Shown in pieces: positions 31,955 through 40,446 of a stretch of DNA of 64,000 bases. A model generated the notes under the pieces. The model saw nothing but the letters and a program-made list of their open reading frames with translations. It was not told the DNA's origin and did no database searches. Each line of letters starts with the position of its first letter. Within the stretch, counting starts at the first letter, position 1. The DNA is from DASZTV01 sp035548125 (GTDB taxonomy: Bacteria; Actinomycetota; Actinomycetes; JAFAQI01), in NCBI GenBank assembly GCA_035548125.1, contig DASZTV010000068.1:31419-95418 (forward strand), read 5' to 3'. A program made the translations under genes and the position numbers.

Positions 31955-32731
31955 CTAGTGGACGTCGGGGCGGGAGGTCTGGCTCGCCTGGATGATGCCC
32001 ACGATCTCGTCGACGTCATCGCTGACCTGGATCAGGTCCAGGTCGACCTCGTTGATCATGTGATTTGTCAGCATCGTCGAACGCAGCCAGTCGAGCAGGC
32101 CTCCCCAGTACTCCGAGCCGTACAGCACGACAGGGAACGACGTGACCTTGCGGGTCTGCACGAGAGTCAACGCCTCAAACAGCTCGTCCATCGTGCCGAA
32201 GCCGCCAGGCAGTACGACGAACGCTTGGGCGTACTTCACGAACATCGTCTTGCGGACGAAGAAGTAGCGGAAGTTCACCCCGACGTCGACCCAGTCGTTG
32301 AGGCTCTGCTCGAACGGCAGCTCGATTCCCAGTCCGATCGAAACCCCGCCGGCGTTGCTGGCTCCCTTGTTGACCGACTCCATCACGCCGGGCCCGCCCC
32401 CGGTGATGACCGCCCAGCCGGCGCGGGCGAGCGCCGCGCCGAGGGCCTCGCCGGCGACGTACTCCGCGGAGCCCGGCCGGGTCCGTGCGGAGCCGAAGAC
32501 GCTGACCGCCTTCGGCACTTCGGCGAGCAGTCCGAAACCCTCGACGAACTCGGACTGGATCCGCAGCACCCGCCACGGATCGGTGTGCACCCAGTCGGAG
32601 GGACCGCGGGTGTCCAGCAGCCGTTGGTCGGTGGTCGTCGCCTGCACCTGACCGCGGCGAAGCCGGATCGGGCCACGTTGCTTCTCGGGCGGGCCTGAGG
32701 CGGGGAGCCGTTCCGGGTCGATTTGCGTCAC
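31955..32731 (-). CDS. TIGR00730/LOG family Rossmann-fold nucleotide hydrolase
   Basis: A 258-residue LOG-type protein, a family of cytokinin- or AMP-phosphoribohydrolases. Motifs are ITGGGPGVMESVNKG and LPGGFGTMDELFE, the PGGxGTxxE signature. It lies 24 bp downstream of dapE on the same strand. dapD-dapE with a LOG gene is also seen in M. tuberculosis (Rv1201c-Rv1205). It probably hydrolyses a nucleoside monophosphate; the physiological substrate is not clear. Confidence 0.9.
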   Translation of the reverse strand: MTQIDPERLPASGPPEKQRGPIRLRRGQVQATTTDQRLLDTRGPSDWVHTDPWRVLRIQSEFVEGFGLLAEVPKAVSVFGSARTRPGSAEYVAGEALGAALARAGWAVITGGGPGVMESVNKGASNAGGVSIGLGIELPFEQSLNDWVDVGVNFRYFFVRKTMFVKYAQAFVVLPGGFGTMDELFEALTLVQTRKVTSFPVVLYGSEYWGGLLDWLRSTMLTNHMINEVDLDLIQVSDDVDEIVGIIQASQTSRPDVH

Positions 32732-32755
32732 GCTCGGACCCTATGCCGCGAGTTG

Positions 32756-33814
32756 CTACTCGCCGACCAGATAGCCGCGCAGCATTCGCTCGCACTCGCC
32801 GATCAGCGGAACCTCGACGTACTCCTCGCGGGTGTGAGCGAGATTGGGATCGCCGGGACCGAAGTTCAGCGCGGGGATCCCGAGCGAGGCGAAGCGGGCG
32901 ACGTCGGTCCAGCCGAGCTTCGCCTGCGCGTCACCGTCCACGGCAGACAGGAAGTCCTTGGCGGCCGGCTCGTTGAGTCGCGGCGGTGCGGCCGGCGCGG
33001 AGTCGGTGAGGACGCACTCGAACGGCGCGAGCACCTCCTGCACGTGCGCAAGCGCCTGTTCCTCGGTGCGGTCCGGAGCGAAGCGGTGGTTGACGGCGAT
33101 CGTGCAGCGGTCGGGTACGACGTTGCCGGACACCCCGCCTTCGATGCGTACTGCGTTGAGCCCCTCGCGGTACTCACACCCGTCGATGACGACCCGTCGC
33201 GGTTCGTAGGCCGCGAGCCGCGCCAGGACCTCCGCAGCGCCGTGGATCGCGTTGTCGCCGAGCCACGACCGCGCGGAATGGGCCCGGCGACCGGTCACCA
33301 CCACCAGGACCCGAAGCGTTCCCTGGCAGCCGGCCTCCACTCGGTTGGAGGTCGGTTCCATCAGCACCGCGAGGTCCGCTCTCAGCCAGTGCGGCGCGTT
33401 GTTGAGCACCCGGCCGAGCCCGTTGTGCGCAGCGTCGGTCTCCTCGTTGTCGTAGAACAACCACGTCACGTCGTGGCGGGGCTCGGCAACCGACGTCGCG
33501 AGCCGGAGCATGACCGCAAGTCCTGCCTTCATGTCCGACGTCCCGCAGCCGTAGAGCTTGTCGCCGTCGCGGCGGCTCGGCAGGTTGTCGGCGACGGGAA
33601 CAGTGTCGAGATGACCGGCGACCACGACGCGCTGCTCGCGGCCGAGTTCGGTGCGCGCCATCAGGGCGTCGCCGTCACGCTCGACGTGCAGGTGCGATGC
33701 CGCGCGCAGGATCGATTCGACCTCGTCGGCGATCCGGTTCTCCCCTCCCGAGGGGGACGGGATGTCCACGAGGGCCGCGGTGAGCGCCTCGCCCGACGTG
33801 TTCGGATCGATCAC
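32756..33814 (-). CDS. dapE: Succinyl-diaminopimelate desuccinylase DapE
   Basis: A 352-residue M20-family dizinc hydrolase of lysine and peptidoglycan precursor synthesis. It releases succinate from N-succinyl-L,L-diaminopimelate. Metal and catalytic motifs are GHLDTVP (His and Asp), GCGTSDMKAGL (bridging Asp), YDNEETDA (Glu pair) and the final FGPGDPNLAHTREEYV (His). GTG start at 33814. It is divergent from dapD across 82 bp that contain a perfect 7-3-7 palindrome, so the two pathway genes may be co-regulated. Confidence 0.93.
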   Translation of the reverse strand: MIDPNTSGEALTAALVDIPSPSGGENRIADEVESILRAASHLHVERDGDALMARTELGREQRVVVAGHLDTVPVADNLPSRRDGDKLYGCGTSDMKAGLAVMLRLATSVAEPRHDVTWLFYDNEETDAAHNGLGRVLNNAPHWLRADLAVLMEPTSNRVEAGCQGTLRVLVVVTGRRAHSARSWLGDNAIHGAAEVLARLAAYEPRRVVIDGCEYREGLNAVRIEGGVSGNVVPDRCTIAVNHRFAPDRTEEQALAHVQEVLAPFECVLTDSAPAAPPRLNEPAAKDFLSAVDGDAQAKLGWTDVARFASLGIPALNFGPGDPNLAHTREEYVEVPLIGECERMLRGYLVGE

Positions 33815-33858
33815 GGCCTACACCGTAAACGCCTTTTCGGGGCCTCGTAGGGTGAAGC

Positions 33859-33875
33859 TGTCGGCGAAGCCGACA
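33859..33875. promoter_or_regulatory. Palindrome in the dapE-dapD divergent promoter region
   Basis: TGTCGGC-GAA-GCCGACA is a perfect inverted repeat in the 82-bp gap between the divergent dapE and dapD starts. It may be a protein-binding site or a small RNA hairpin in the dapD leader. Nothing nearby identifies a regulator. Confidence 0.4.
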
Positions 33876-33896
33876 TTCCGATATCGGGCGTGTGGG

Positions 33897-34832
33897 GTGG
33901 CGGACGTGGGATTTCGAGCTGAGGGTGCGGCCGCCCGGGGACTGGCGACGTACGACGCTCAGGGCCGGGTGCTCGAGGCGTGGTTCCCCGCGCCCACGCT
34001 CGGCGCAGTGCCTGACGTGCCGCCCGACGAGCTGCGGCCGACGGTCGATGAGATCCGGGCGGTCAAGGTCGAGCCGATCGAGGTCGCGATCGTCTCGTTG
34101 GCCGAGCCGGCGGTCGACGCCGCGGACGTCTATCTCCGGCTGCAGCTGCTCTCGCATCGGGTGATCCGGCCGCACGAGGCCAATCTCGACGGCATCTTCG
34201 GCCTGCTGCTCAACGTCGCATGGACCTCGCGCGGCCCGGTCGCAGCGGACGAGATCGAAGCTGTACGTGCCCGGGCCCGAGCGGCAGGTGAGCGCATCGA
34301 GGTCTACGGCGTCGACAAGTTCCCCCGCATGACCGACTACGTCGTGCCGAGCGGCGTACGCATCGCCGATGCCGACCGGGTCCGGCTCGGTGCATACCTG
34401 TCGCCCGGCACGACCGTGATGCACGAAGGGTTCGTGAACTACAACGCCGGCACGCTCGGAGCTTCGATGGTGGAGGGCAGGATCTCCGCCGGTGTCGTCG
34501 TCGGCGACGGCACCGACGTCGGCGGTGGCGCATCGATCATGGGCACGCTGTCCGGTGGCGGCCAGGTGGTCGTCTCGCTCGGTGAGCGCTGCTTGTTGGG
34601 TGCGAACTCCGGCCTCGGGATCCCGCTCGGTGATGACTGCGTCGTCGCGGCCGGCTGTTACGTGACTGCCGGCTCCAAGGTCACCTTGCCGGACGGCAAG
34701 GTCGTCGCGGCGCGCGAGCTGGCGGGGGTCAGCAACTTGCAGTTCTGGACGAACACCGTCTCAGGTGCGCTGGAAGCCCGACCGCGATCAGGGTCGTGGG
34801 GCGGCTTGAACGCCGCGCTCCACGTGCAGTGA
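33897..34832 (+). CDS. dapD: Tetrahydrodipicolinate N-succinyltransferase DapD
   Basis: A 311-residue trimeric acyltransferase. It adds succinyl from succinyl-CoA to tetrahydrodipicolinate, upstream of DapC and DapE. The N-terminal globular part (1-110) has FPAPTLGAVPD. A left-handed beta-helix of hexapeptides follows (VRIADADRVRLGAYLSPG, SMVEGRISAGVVVGDG), with the actinobacterial signature MHEGFVNYNAGT and C-terminal FWTNTVSGALEA. The length is close to the M. tuberculosis enzyme (317). GTG 33897 or GTG 33906 could start it. Confidence 0.92.
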   Translation: MADVGFRAEGAAARGLATYDAQGRVLEAWFPAPTLGAVPDVPPDELRPTVDEIRAVKVEPIEVAIVSLAEPAVDAADVYLRLQLLSHRVIRPHEANLDGIFGLLLNVAWTSRGPVAADEIEAVRARARAAGERIEVYGVDKFPRMTDYVVPSGVRIADADRVRLGAYLSPGTTVMHEGFVNYNAGTLGASMVEGRISAGVVVGDGTDVGGGASIMGTLSGGGQVVVSLGERCLLGANSGLGIPLGDDCVVAAGCYVTAGSKVTLPDGKVVAARELAGVSNLQFWTNTVSGALEARPRSGSWGGLNAALHVQ

Positions 34833-34840
34833 TCGCCGTG

Positions 34841-34880
34841 ATTGCCGGCTCGCCGCGCTCTACGGCGGCGAGCCGGCAAT
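34841..34880 (+). other. 16-bp perfect hairpin covering the next gene's start codon
   Basis: ATTGCCGGCTCGCCGC (34841-34856) pairs perfectly with GCGGCGAGCCGGCAAT (34865-34880) around an 8-nt loop. It starts 8 bp after the dapD stop. Its right arm ends inside the ATG (34879-34881) of the acetyltransferase gene. It may terminate dapD transcription without a U-tract, or hide the start codon in readthrough RNA. Confidence 0.65.
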
Positions 34881-35361
34881 GAGCACCGCCGCCGAGCGGG
34901 ACGGTATCCGCATCGAACGCGGGGACGTTCGCACGGCGGAGTCGCGAGAGATGGTCGCGACCTATCTGGCCGAGATCAATCGCGCGTTCGGCCACGATCC
35001 CGATCACGCACCGCCGGTGCCGGACGAGGACTTCGACCCGCCGACCGGCATGTTCCTGATCGTTCGCGACGAACGCGACGTGGCGGTCGGCTGCGGATCG
35101 ATTCGGCTGCTCGACGCTGACACCGCGGAGATCAAGCGGATGTGGATCAACCCGTCGATGCGTGGCCGTGGCGCGGGTTGGGCGCTGTTGCAGGCGCTGG
35201 AAGCCGCTGCCGTCGACTTGGGGGCGACCGTGGGGGTGCTCGACACCAACGCGACGTTGACGTCCGCGCTTGCGCTCTATCGCGCCAACGGCTGGCAGGA
35301 GGTGCCGGCGTACAACGACAACGAACAGGCGACCCACTGGTTCCGGAAGGAGCTCGCATGA
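34879..35361 (+). CDS. GNAT family N-acetyltransferase
   Basis: A 160-residue acetyl-CoA-dependent transferase. The acetyl-CoA loop is MRGRGAGWALLQALE (motif A, Q/RxxGxG/A), followed by ALYRANGWQEV, a typical GNAT motif B. The ATG is embedded in a strong hairpin and has no clear ribosome site. It overlaps the small gene that follows (ATGA). The substrate is unknown. Confidence 0.85.
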   Translation: MSTAAERDGIRIERGDVRTAESREMVATYLAEINRAFGHDPDHAPPVPDEDFDPPTGMFLIVRDERDVAVGCGSIRLLDADTAEIKRMWINPSMRGRGAGWALLQALEAAAVDLGATVGVLDTNATLTSALALYRANGWQEVPAYNDNEQATHWFRKELA

Positions 35362-35564
35362 GAGCGAGGGCCGGTCTGTATCAGCAGGCGTCCGGCGCGG
35401 GCTTTTTCGTTGCGATCATCGACGGCGTGGGCTACCAGGTGGGCTCGATAGTCGGTGATACCGACGGCCTCGACATCAGCGTGCGGGTCGGGCGGACCCC
35501 CGCAGACCAAGACCAGGCGATCGCGATCGCCCGCTCACTCACGACGCGAGTTCGGGTCCTTTGA
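35358..35564 (+). CDS. Small conserved-looking hypothetical protein
   Basis: A 68-residue protein whose start codon overlaps the GNAT stop (ATGA). It has alternating strands and one helix (FFVAIIDGVGYQVGSIVGDTDG, then DQDQAIAIARSLTTRV). No named domain. Its 3' end overlaps the convergent acetyltransferase gene by 26 bp. The translational coupling supports it being real. Confidence 0.6.
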   Translation: MRARAGLYQQASGAGFFVAIIDGVGYQVGSIVGDTDGLDISVRVGRTPADQDQAIAIARSLTTRVRVL

Positions 35565-36114
35565 GGACGTAGACGTGCTCGGGCCCTTGGTCTGACGGGT
35601 CGGGAGAGTCGAGTTCGCCCGACCAGATCCGCTCGTACCCAGCTTTCTCCAGCACTCGCCACGACGCCGGGTTTGACTGCTGCACCGTGACCACGATCGA
35701 GTCGACCGGTCGCCAGTCGAAGATGTCAGCAGAGAACGCCGCGACCATCGCGCTACCCACGCCGTGCCCGACGACGTCGACCTCTCCGATCAGGTAGTCG
35801 ATCCCCGCTGCGTTGGAGACATCGACGATGCCGTCGAACACCGGCCACCACTCGGGTTCATCCGCGATCAGGTAGCGCTGGATCATCCCGATGTCGGCGC
35901 CGTCGGACACGACGACGAATAGCTCCGTTGGATCGCCGCCGTCGACGCACGGCCCGTACTCACTCTCGACCGCCGCGAGATCGTCGGGAACATCGCGCCA
36001 CCACTCGGCGACGTGCGGTCTGCGCAGCCAGTCGAACAGCAGCGGCAGGTCGTCGCGCGTGAGCGGCCGGAAAGAGACGCGGCGCGTCAGCTTGTCAGGC
36101 TGTGAAGCCGCCAT
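35539..36114 (-). CDS. GNAT acetyltransferase, aminoglycoside 6'-N-acetyltransferase-like
   Basis: A 191-residue GNAT of the AAC(6')/IucB-like type. It has FRPLTRDDLPLLFDWLRRPHVAEWW near the N-terminus, IDYLIGEVDVVGHGVGSAMV as the acetyl-CoA motif, and ASWRVLEKAGYERI. This N-terminal block is shared by AAC(6') drug-modifying enzymes and by siderophore acetyltransferases, so resistance is possible but unproven. The start ATG 36114 is 7 bp after the dapC stop, on the same strand. Confidence 0.8.
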   Translation of the reverse strand: MAASQPDKLTRRVSFRPLTRDDLPLLFDWLRRPHVAEWWRDVPDDLAAVESEYGPCVDGGDPTELFVVVSDGADIGMIQRYLIADEPEWWPVFDGIVDVSNAAGIDYLIGEVDVVGHGVGSAMVAAFSADIFDWRPVDSIVVTVQQSNPASWRVLEKAGYERIWSGELDSPDPSDQGPEHVYVLKGPELAS

Positions 36115-36121
36115 AGCGGGC

Positions 36122-37201
36122 TCACGGCCTGACAAGTCGAGCGGCCGCGGCGGCGACCCGCTCGTCGGTCGCCGTCAACGCGATGCGCACATGTTGATTG
36201 CCCGCGGCGCCGTAGAACTCGCCCGGCGCGGCGAGGATGCCGCGTTCGGCGAGCCAGCCGACGGTCTCCCAGCAGCTCTCGCCGCGCGTCGACCACAGGT
36301 ACAAACCGGCGCCGCTGTCGATGACGTCGAAGCCCGCCGACTGCAACGCAGCGAGCAGGACGGTACGGCGGGCGGCGTAGCGCTCGCGCTGAGCGACGAC
36401 GTGGTCGTCGTCGCCGAGCGCGGCGATCATCGCCGCCTGAACCGGCGCGGGCACGATCATGCCGGCGTGCTTGCGCACCTCGAGCAGCCGCGAGATCAGC
36501 GCTGGGTCTCCGGCGACGAACCCGGCGCGGTAGCCCGCGACGTTGGACCGCTTGGACAACGAGTGCACCGCGAGCAGCCCCTTGGGGTCGGCGCCGCAGA
36601 CGTCCGGCGAGAGGATCGAGTCCGGTGCCGCGTCGCCGTAGTAGATGTCGGCGTAGCACTCGTCGCTCGCCAGGACGGTCCCGCGTTCGCGCGCCCAGTC
36701 GGTGACCTTGCGCAGGTGCTCGGCGGGCAGGACCTTCCCGGTCGGGTTTGACGGGGAGTTGATCCACAGCAGGTCCAGCCGCGCAGGTCCGGCCGCCACG
36801 GTGGCGTCGAGCGCCATCGTCGAGGCGCCGGCGATGCGGGCACCGACGTCGTACGTCGGGTAGGCGAGGGTCGGATATCCGACCGACTGCGCGCCGAGCA
36901 AGGTGGGCAGCCAGGCCACCAGCTCCTTGGTGCCGATCACCGGGAGCACCGCCGAGGGATCGAGCGACGCGCCGAAGCGGCGCAGGAACCACGCAGCGAT
37001 CGCTTCCCGCAACTGCGGAGTGCCCGCCGTGAGCGGGTATCCGGGTGCGTCTGCGGCAGCGTTCAGCGCGCGCTGCACGACCTCAGGGGTCGCGTCGACC
37101 GGCGTACCGACCGAGAGGTCGACGATGCCGTCAGGGTGCGAACGCGCCTTCTCGGCGTACGGCGCGAGCAGGTCCCAAGGGAAGTCCGGAAGACTCCCCA
37201 T
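36122..37201 (-). CDS. dapC: Succinyldiaminopimelate aminotransferase DapC
   Basis: A 359-residue PLP-dependent class I aminotransferase that makes N-succinyl-diaminopimelate, between DapD and DapE. The N-terminal MGSLPDFPWDLL is typical of the actinobacterial DapC group. Substrate/PLP motifs are INSPSNPTG, ASDECYADIYYG and HSLSKRSNVAGYRAGF, with the Schiff-base Lys in SLSKRS. It follows the ferredoxin gene by 16 bp, as in Rv1177-Rv1178 of M. tuberculosis. Confidence 0.92.
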   Translation of the reverse strand: MGSLPDFPWDLLAPYAEKARSHPDGIVDLSVGTPVDATPEVVQRALNAAADAPGYPLTAGTPQLREAIAAWFLRRFGASLDPSAVLPVIGTKELVAWLPTLLGAQSVGYPTLAYPTYDVGARIAGASTMALDATVAAGPARLDLLWINSPSNPTGKVLPAEHLRKVTDWARERGTVLASDECYADIYYGDAAPDSILSPDVCGADPKGLLAVHSLSKRSNVAGYRAGFVAGDPALISRLLEVRKHAGMIVPAPVQAAMIAALGDDDHVVAQRERYAARRTVLLAALQSAGFDVIDSGAGLYLWSTRGESCWETVGWLAERGILAAPGEFYGAAGNQHVRIALTATDERVAAAAARLVRP

Positions 37202-37217
37202 GCGACCTGCGGGGCGA

Positions 37218-37547
37218 CTAGTGCTCGTCGTGTACCTGGGGCGGGAGAGCCGCGACGAAGGGGTGGTCCTTGTCGATCTTGCCCGTCTTCGAGGCGCCGC
37301 CGGGCGAGCCGATCTCCTCGAAGAACTCGACGTTCGCCTTGTAGAAGTCCTTCCACTGGTCGGGCACGTCGTCCTCGTAGAAGATGGCCTCCACCGGGCA
37401 CACCGGCTCACACGCGCCGCAGTCCACGCACTCGTCGGGGTGGATGTAGAGCATCCGCGCGCCCTCGTAGATGCAGTCGACGGGGCATTCCTCAATGCAC
37501 GCCTTGTCGAGCAGGTCGACACACGGCTCGGCGATGACGTAGGTCAC
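37218..37547 (-). CDS. fdxA: 7Fe ferredoxin (FdxA/FdxC type)
   Basis: A 109-residue ferredoxin with one [3Fe-4S] and one [4Fe-4S] cluster. Cysteines are C9, C17, C21 and C25 in the first half and C40-x2-C43-x2-C46-x3-C50 (CVDCGACEPVCP) in the second, followed by a long C-terminal extension typical of actinobacterial 7Fe ferredoxins. GTG start. It is the first gene of the fdxA-dapC-GNAT operon. A GATACT -10 lies about 45 bp upstream. Confidence 0.93.
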   Translation of the reverse strand: MTYVIAEPCVDLLDKACIEECPVDCIYEGARMLYIHPDECVDCGACEPVCPVEAIFYEDDVPDQWKDFYKANVEFFEEIGSPGGASKTGKIDKDHPFVAALPPQVHDEH

Positions 37548-37626
37548 TCTCTGAATCCTTCCTCGGCTGCAAGCGCCTTCTAGTATCACCGTCGCCTGGA
37601 CCTCTCGCGAAACCGGGAGCACATTC

Positions 37627-38595
37627 GTGGTGGATTCGCTCCCTTCGGCCCCTTCGCCGGGCACTCAGGTGACCCTGCGCGTGACCACCCCGATCGGTTC
37701 GATCAGCGTCGTGGGCGAGATCGTGGAGGCCGATCCGGCGCGCTGGTCGGTACGCCGTCGCGACGGATCCGTAGTCCTCGTCGAGGTCGCCACCATCGAG
37801 GCGCGGCGCGAGATGCCGCCCGGACGCTCCGCCACTGCCACGGCTGCCGAGATCCAGCAGATCTCCGCGTTCGGCTGGCGAGCGATCGAGACGGTACGCC
37901 TGGGGGACTGGCTGCTTCGGGCGTCAGGCGGATTCACGCGGCGGTCGAACTCCGCGATGGCGGTCGGCGACCCCGGCGTGCCGCTTGAGGAGGCCCTGGG
38001 GCTGGTGGCGGACTGGTACGCCGCGCGCGGCCTGCCGCCGACCGTGTCCCAGGCCGACGGGGCGAGCCCGCCCGCGCTGACCGCCGCGCTGACCGAGACG
38101 GGCTGGCAGCTCGGCGTCGAGTCCCATGTCATGACCGGCGAGGTCGCGCGAGCCGTGCAGGGCATCCCGGCAGCGCTCGGCAACGCGCTCGCGAGCGGGC
38201 TCGAGCTACGCGCCGATCCGCTGCCCGATGATTCCTGGTACGCCTGCTACTCGGGGGACTCCCGGCCACTCGGCGAAGCCGCCCGGCGGGTCTTCGAGGA
38301 CCACCCGGCGGTCGCTTTCGTCTCGCTTCGCGACGGCGATCGGGCGGTGGCGGTGGCCCGTGCCTCCGTCGATGCGCGGTGGGCGGGGTTGTTCGCGATC
38401 GCGGTCATCCCGGAGCGCCGGCGCGAGGGGTTGGGCGCCGCGGTGACGATCGGTGCGCTGAAGGACGCCGCGCGACGCAGCGCCCGGCACGTGTACCTGC
38501 AGGTCGAGGTCGAAAACTCCGGCGCGATCGAGCTCTACCGAAGGCTCAACCTTCGGGTCCACCACAACTACCGCTACTGGACCCTCCCGAAGTAG
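37627..38595 (+). CDS. GNAT N-acetyltransferase with N-terminal SH3-like domain
   Basis: A 322-residue two-part protein. Residues about 10-65 form a small beta barrel (TLRVTTPIGSISVVGEIVE, WSVRRRDGSVVLVEV), followed by a degenerate GNAT-like half. The catalytic GNAT domain is at about 225-320 (IAVIPERRREGLGAAVTIGAL, VEVENSGAIELYRRLNLRVHHNYRYW). It is divergent from fdxA with 79 bp between starts. The actinobacterial arrangement ferredoxin/GNAT/DapC is common, but the substrate is unknown. Confidence 0.82.
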   Translation: MVDSLPSAPSPGTQVTLRVTTPIGSISVVGEIVEADPARWSVRRRDGSVVLVEVATIEARREMPPGRSATATAAEIQQISAFGWRAIETVRLGDWLLRASGGFTRRSNSAMAVGDPGVPLEEALGLVADWYAARGLPPTVSQADGASPPALTAALTETGWQLGVESHVMTGEVARAVQGIPAALGNALASGLELRADPLPDDSWYACYSGDSRPLGEAARRVFEDHPAVAFVSLRDGDRAVAVARASVDARWAGLFAIAVIPERRREGLGAAVTIGALKDAARRSARHVYLQVEVENSGAIELYRRLNLRVHHNYRYWTLPK

Positions 38596-38672
38596 CGCAC
38601 GATCTCCTCCGCCGAGGGGCGGGACGTCCGGCCAGGTCCGATTGCGGGGCCCGTGGGACTTCCTGGCAATTA

Positions 38673-38701
38673 TTGACAACGGTTGTCAGTAGCGATTAGC
38701 G
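38673..38701 (+). promoter_or_regulatory. znu operon promoter with Zur-type palindrome
   Basis: TGACAAC-G-GTTGTCA (38674-38688) is a perfect 15-nt palindrome overlapping a consensus TTGACA -35 (38673-38678). A weak TTAGCG -10 (38696-38701) follows after 17 nt. The GTG start of znuA is 7 nt beyond the -10, so the transcript may be leaderless. The site lies at the head of an operon that ends in a Fur-family repressor, so zinc-dependent repression by that protein is the simple reading. Confidence 0.75.
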
Positions 38702-38708
38702 TCCGCGC

Positions 38709-39608
38709 GTGCTCGCCCGCCGGATTGCCGCCGCTGCCGTACCGGCCGCTGTGCTCACGTCGGCTGCCGGGTGCAGTGCAGGCCCGGTGGCGGTGACGCC
38801 GGGTGTCGTACGGGTGGTCGCGGCGGAGAACGTCTGGGGCGACATCGCCAGGCAGGTCGGCGGCAGCCACGTCGAGGTGACGTCGATCGTCAACGACCCC
38901 AACGTCGACCCGCACACCTATCAGAGCGATCCACGCGACGCGGCGGCCATCAGCAACGCGCAGCTCGTCATCGAGAACGGGTTGGGCTACGACGACTTCG
39001 TCGACGACGTCCTCGCCACCGGCGGACGGTCAGGCCGACACGTCCTCACCGTCAGCAAGGCGATGCACGTCACCGCATCGGATGCGAATCCTCACCTCTG
39101 GTACCTCACCAGTCGGCTCTCACTCGCGGCGCAGGCGATCGCCGAGCAGCTGCGCACGATCGACCCGGCGGACGCCGAGTCCTTCACCAGCGGCGCGGCG
39201 GACTTCATCGCTGCGCTCAAGCCGTTGCGGGCGACCATCGCGTCGATCAACGCCGGGTATGCCGGGACGAAGATCGCCTACACCGAGCGGGTCCCCGGCT
39301 ACCTCGTCCAGGCGGCCGGGCTGGTCCTCGGCACCCCCGCGTCGTTCTCGCAGGCGATCGAAGACGGCAACGACCCGAGCCCGCAGGATGCCGCGGCGTT
39401 TTCGTACGACCTCATCCATCACGTCGTGAAGGTCCTGATCTACAACTCCCAGGTCGTCGACGTGCAGACCCAGCGCATCAAGCAGACCGCCGAACGCGCC
39501 CATGTCCCTGTCGTGGGGATGTCCGAGACGCTCCCGGCGCGTTACCCGACCTTCCAGGCATGGCAGCTCGCGCAGGATCGTGCGCTGCTCCGGGCGTTGG
39601 GGGGCTGA
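38709..39608 (+). CDS. znuA: Zinc/manganese ABC transporter substrate-binding lipoprotein
   Basis: A 299-residue cluster A-I metal-binding protein. The lipoprotein signal ends in TSAAGC (Cys22). The mature part starts with VVAAENVWGDIARQVGG and holds the first metal His in DPHTYQSDPRD, with further ligands in NPHLWYL and near SETLP. There is no His-rich loop. GTG start without ribosome site, 7 nt from the -10. It delivers Zn2+ or Mn2+ to the permease; the Fur-family gene at the operon end and the palindrome favour zinc. Confidence 0.9.
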   Translation: MLARRIAAAAVPAAVLTSAAGCSAGPVAVTPGVVRVVAAENVWGDIARQVGGSHVEVTSIVNDPNVDPHTYQSDPRDAAAISNAQLVIENGLGYDDFVDDVLATGGRSGRHVLTVSKAMHVTASDANPHLWYLTSRLSLAAQAIAEQLRTIDPADAESFTSGAADFIAALKPLRATIASINAGYAGTKIAYTERVPGYLVQAAGLVLGTPASFSQAIEDGNDPSPQDAAAFSYDLIHHVVKVLIYNSQVVDVQTQRIKQTAERAHVPVVGMSETLPARYPTFQAWQLAQDRALLRALGG

Positions 39609-39609
39609 C

Positions 39610-40446
39610 GTGATCAATGCCGTGTCGCTGCGCGCGGCCACGCTTCGTTTCGGCGAACGTGTGCTCTGGGATTGCCTTGATCTCGAGGTCGCCACCGGCG
39701 AGATCGTCGCGGTCCTGGGCCCGAACGGCGCGGGGAAGACCAGCCTGATGCGGGTGCTGCTCGGGCTGCAGCCACTGTCGTCCGGCGAGGTGCTGGTCAA
39801 CGGCACGCCGCCGCGGCGCGGAAACCGTGAGGTCGGCTATGTGCCGCAGCAGAAGGGCTTCGATCGCGACCTGCCACTGCGGGGCGTCGATCTGGTCCGG
39901 CTCGGTCTGGACGGTCATCGCTGGGGGCCGGCGCGGTTGTCGCGCGCCGCCAGGCAGAAGGTCGACGCCGCGATCGCCGCCGTCGGCGCGGGCGGCTACG
40001 CCGGGGCGCCGCTCGGCACGCTGTCCGGTGGCGAGCAGCAGCGACTTCGGATCGCGCAGGCGCTGCTGTCCGAGCCGAGCCTCCTGCTGTGCGACGAGCC
40101 ACTGCTCTCGCTGGACCTCGGCCACCAGCAGGCGGTGATGTCCCTGATCGACCAGCGGCGCCGTGAGCACGGCACCGCGGTGCTGCTCGTCACCCACGAG
40201 ATCAACCCGATCCTGCCGCTCGTCGATCGCGTGCTCTATCTGGTCTCGGGACGTTGGGCGGTCGGTACGCCCGCCGAGGTGATGACGAGCGAGCGGCTCA
40301 CCGCGCTTTACGGCGCTCCGGTCGACGTGCTGCGCGTGCGGGACCGGATCATCGTGGTGGGTGCGCCTGACCTCGAGCACGACCACCTGTCGGGCGGCCA
40401 TCATCACGTCGAAGACGAGCTCCGCCCGCCTCGAGGGCTGATCTGA
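39610..40446 (+). CDS. znuC: Metal ABC transporter ATP-binding protein
   Basis: A 278-residue ATPase of the znu system. Walker A is GPNGAGKT (37-44), the signature LSGGEQQR is at about 139-146, and Walker B LLLCDEPLLSLD follows, with an H-loop in LLVTHEINPI. A His-rich C-terminus (HDHLSGGHHHVED) may buffer metal. The GTG start is one base after the znuA stop, and the stop overlaps the permease ATG. Confidence 0.92.
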   Translation: MINAVSLRAATLRFGERVLWDCLDLEVATGEIVAVLGPNGAGKTSLMRVLLGLQPLSSGEVLVNGTPPRRGNREVGYVPQQKGFDRDLPLRGVDLVRLGLDGHRWGPARLSRAARQKVDAAIAAVGAGGYAGAPLGTLSGGEQQRLRIAQALLSEPSLLLCDEPLLSLDLGHQQAVMSLIDQRRREHGTAVLLVTHEINPILPLVDRVLYLVSGRWAVGTPAEVMTSERLTALYGAPVDVLRVRDRIIVVGAPDLEHDHLSGGHHHVEDELRPPRGLI

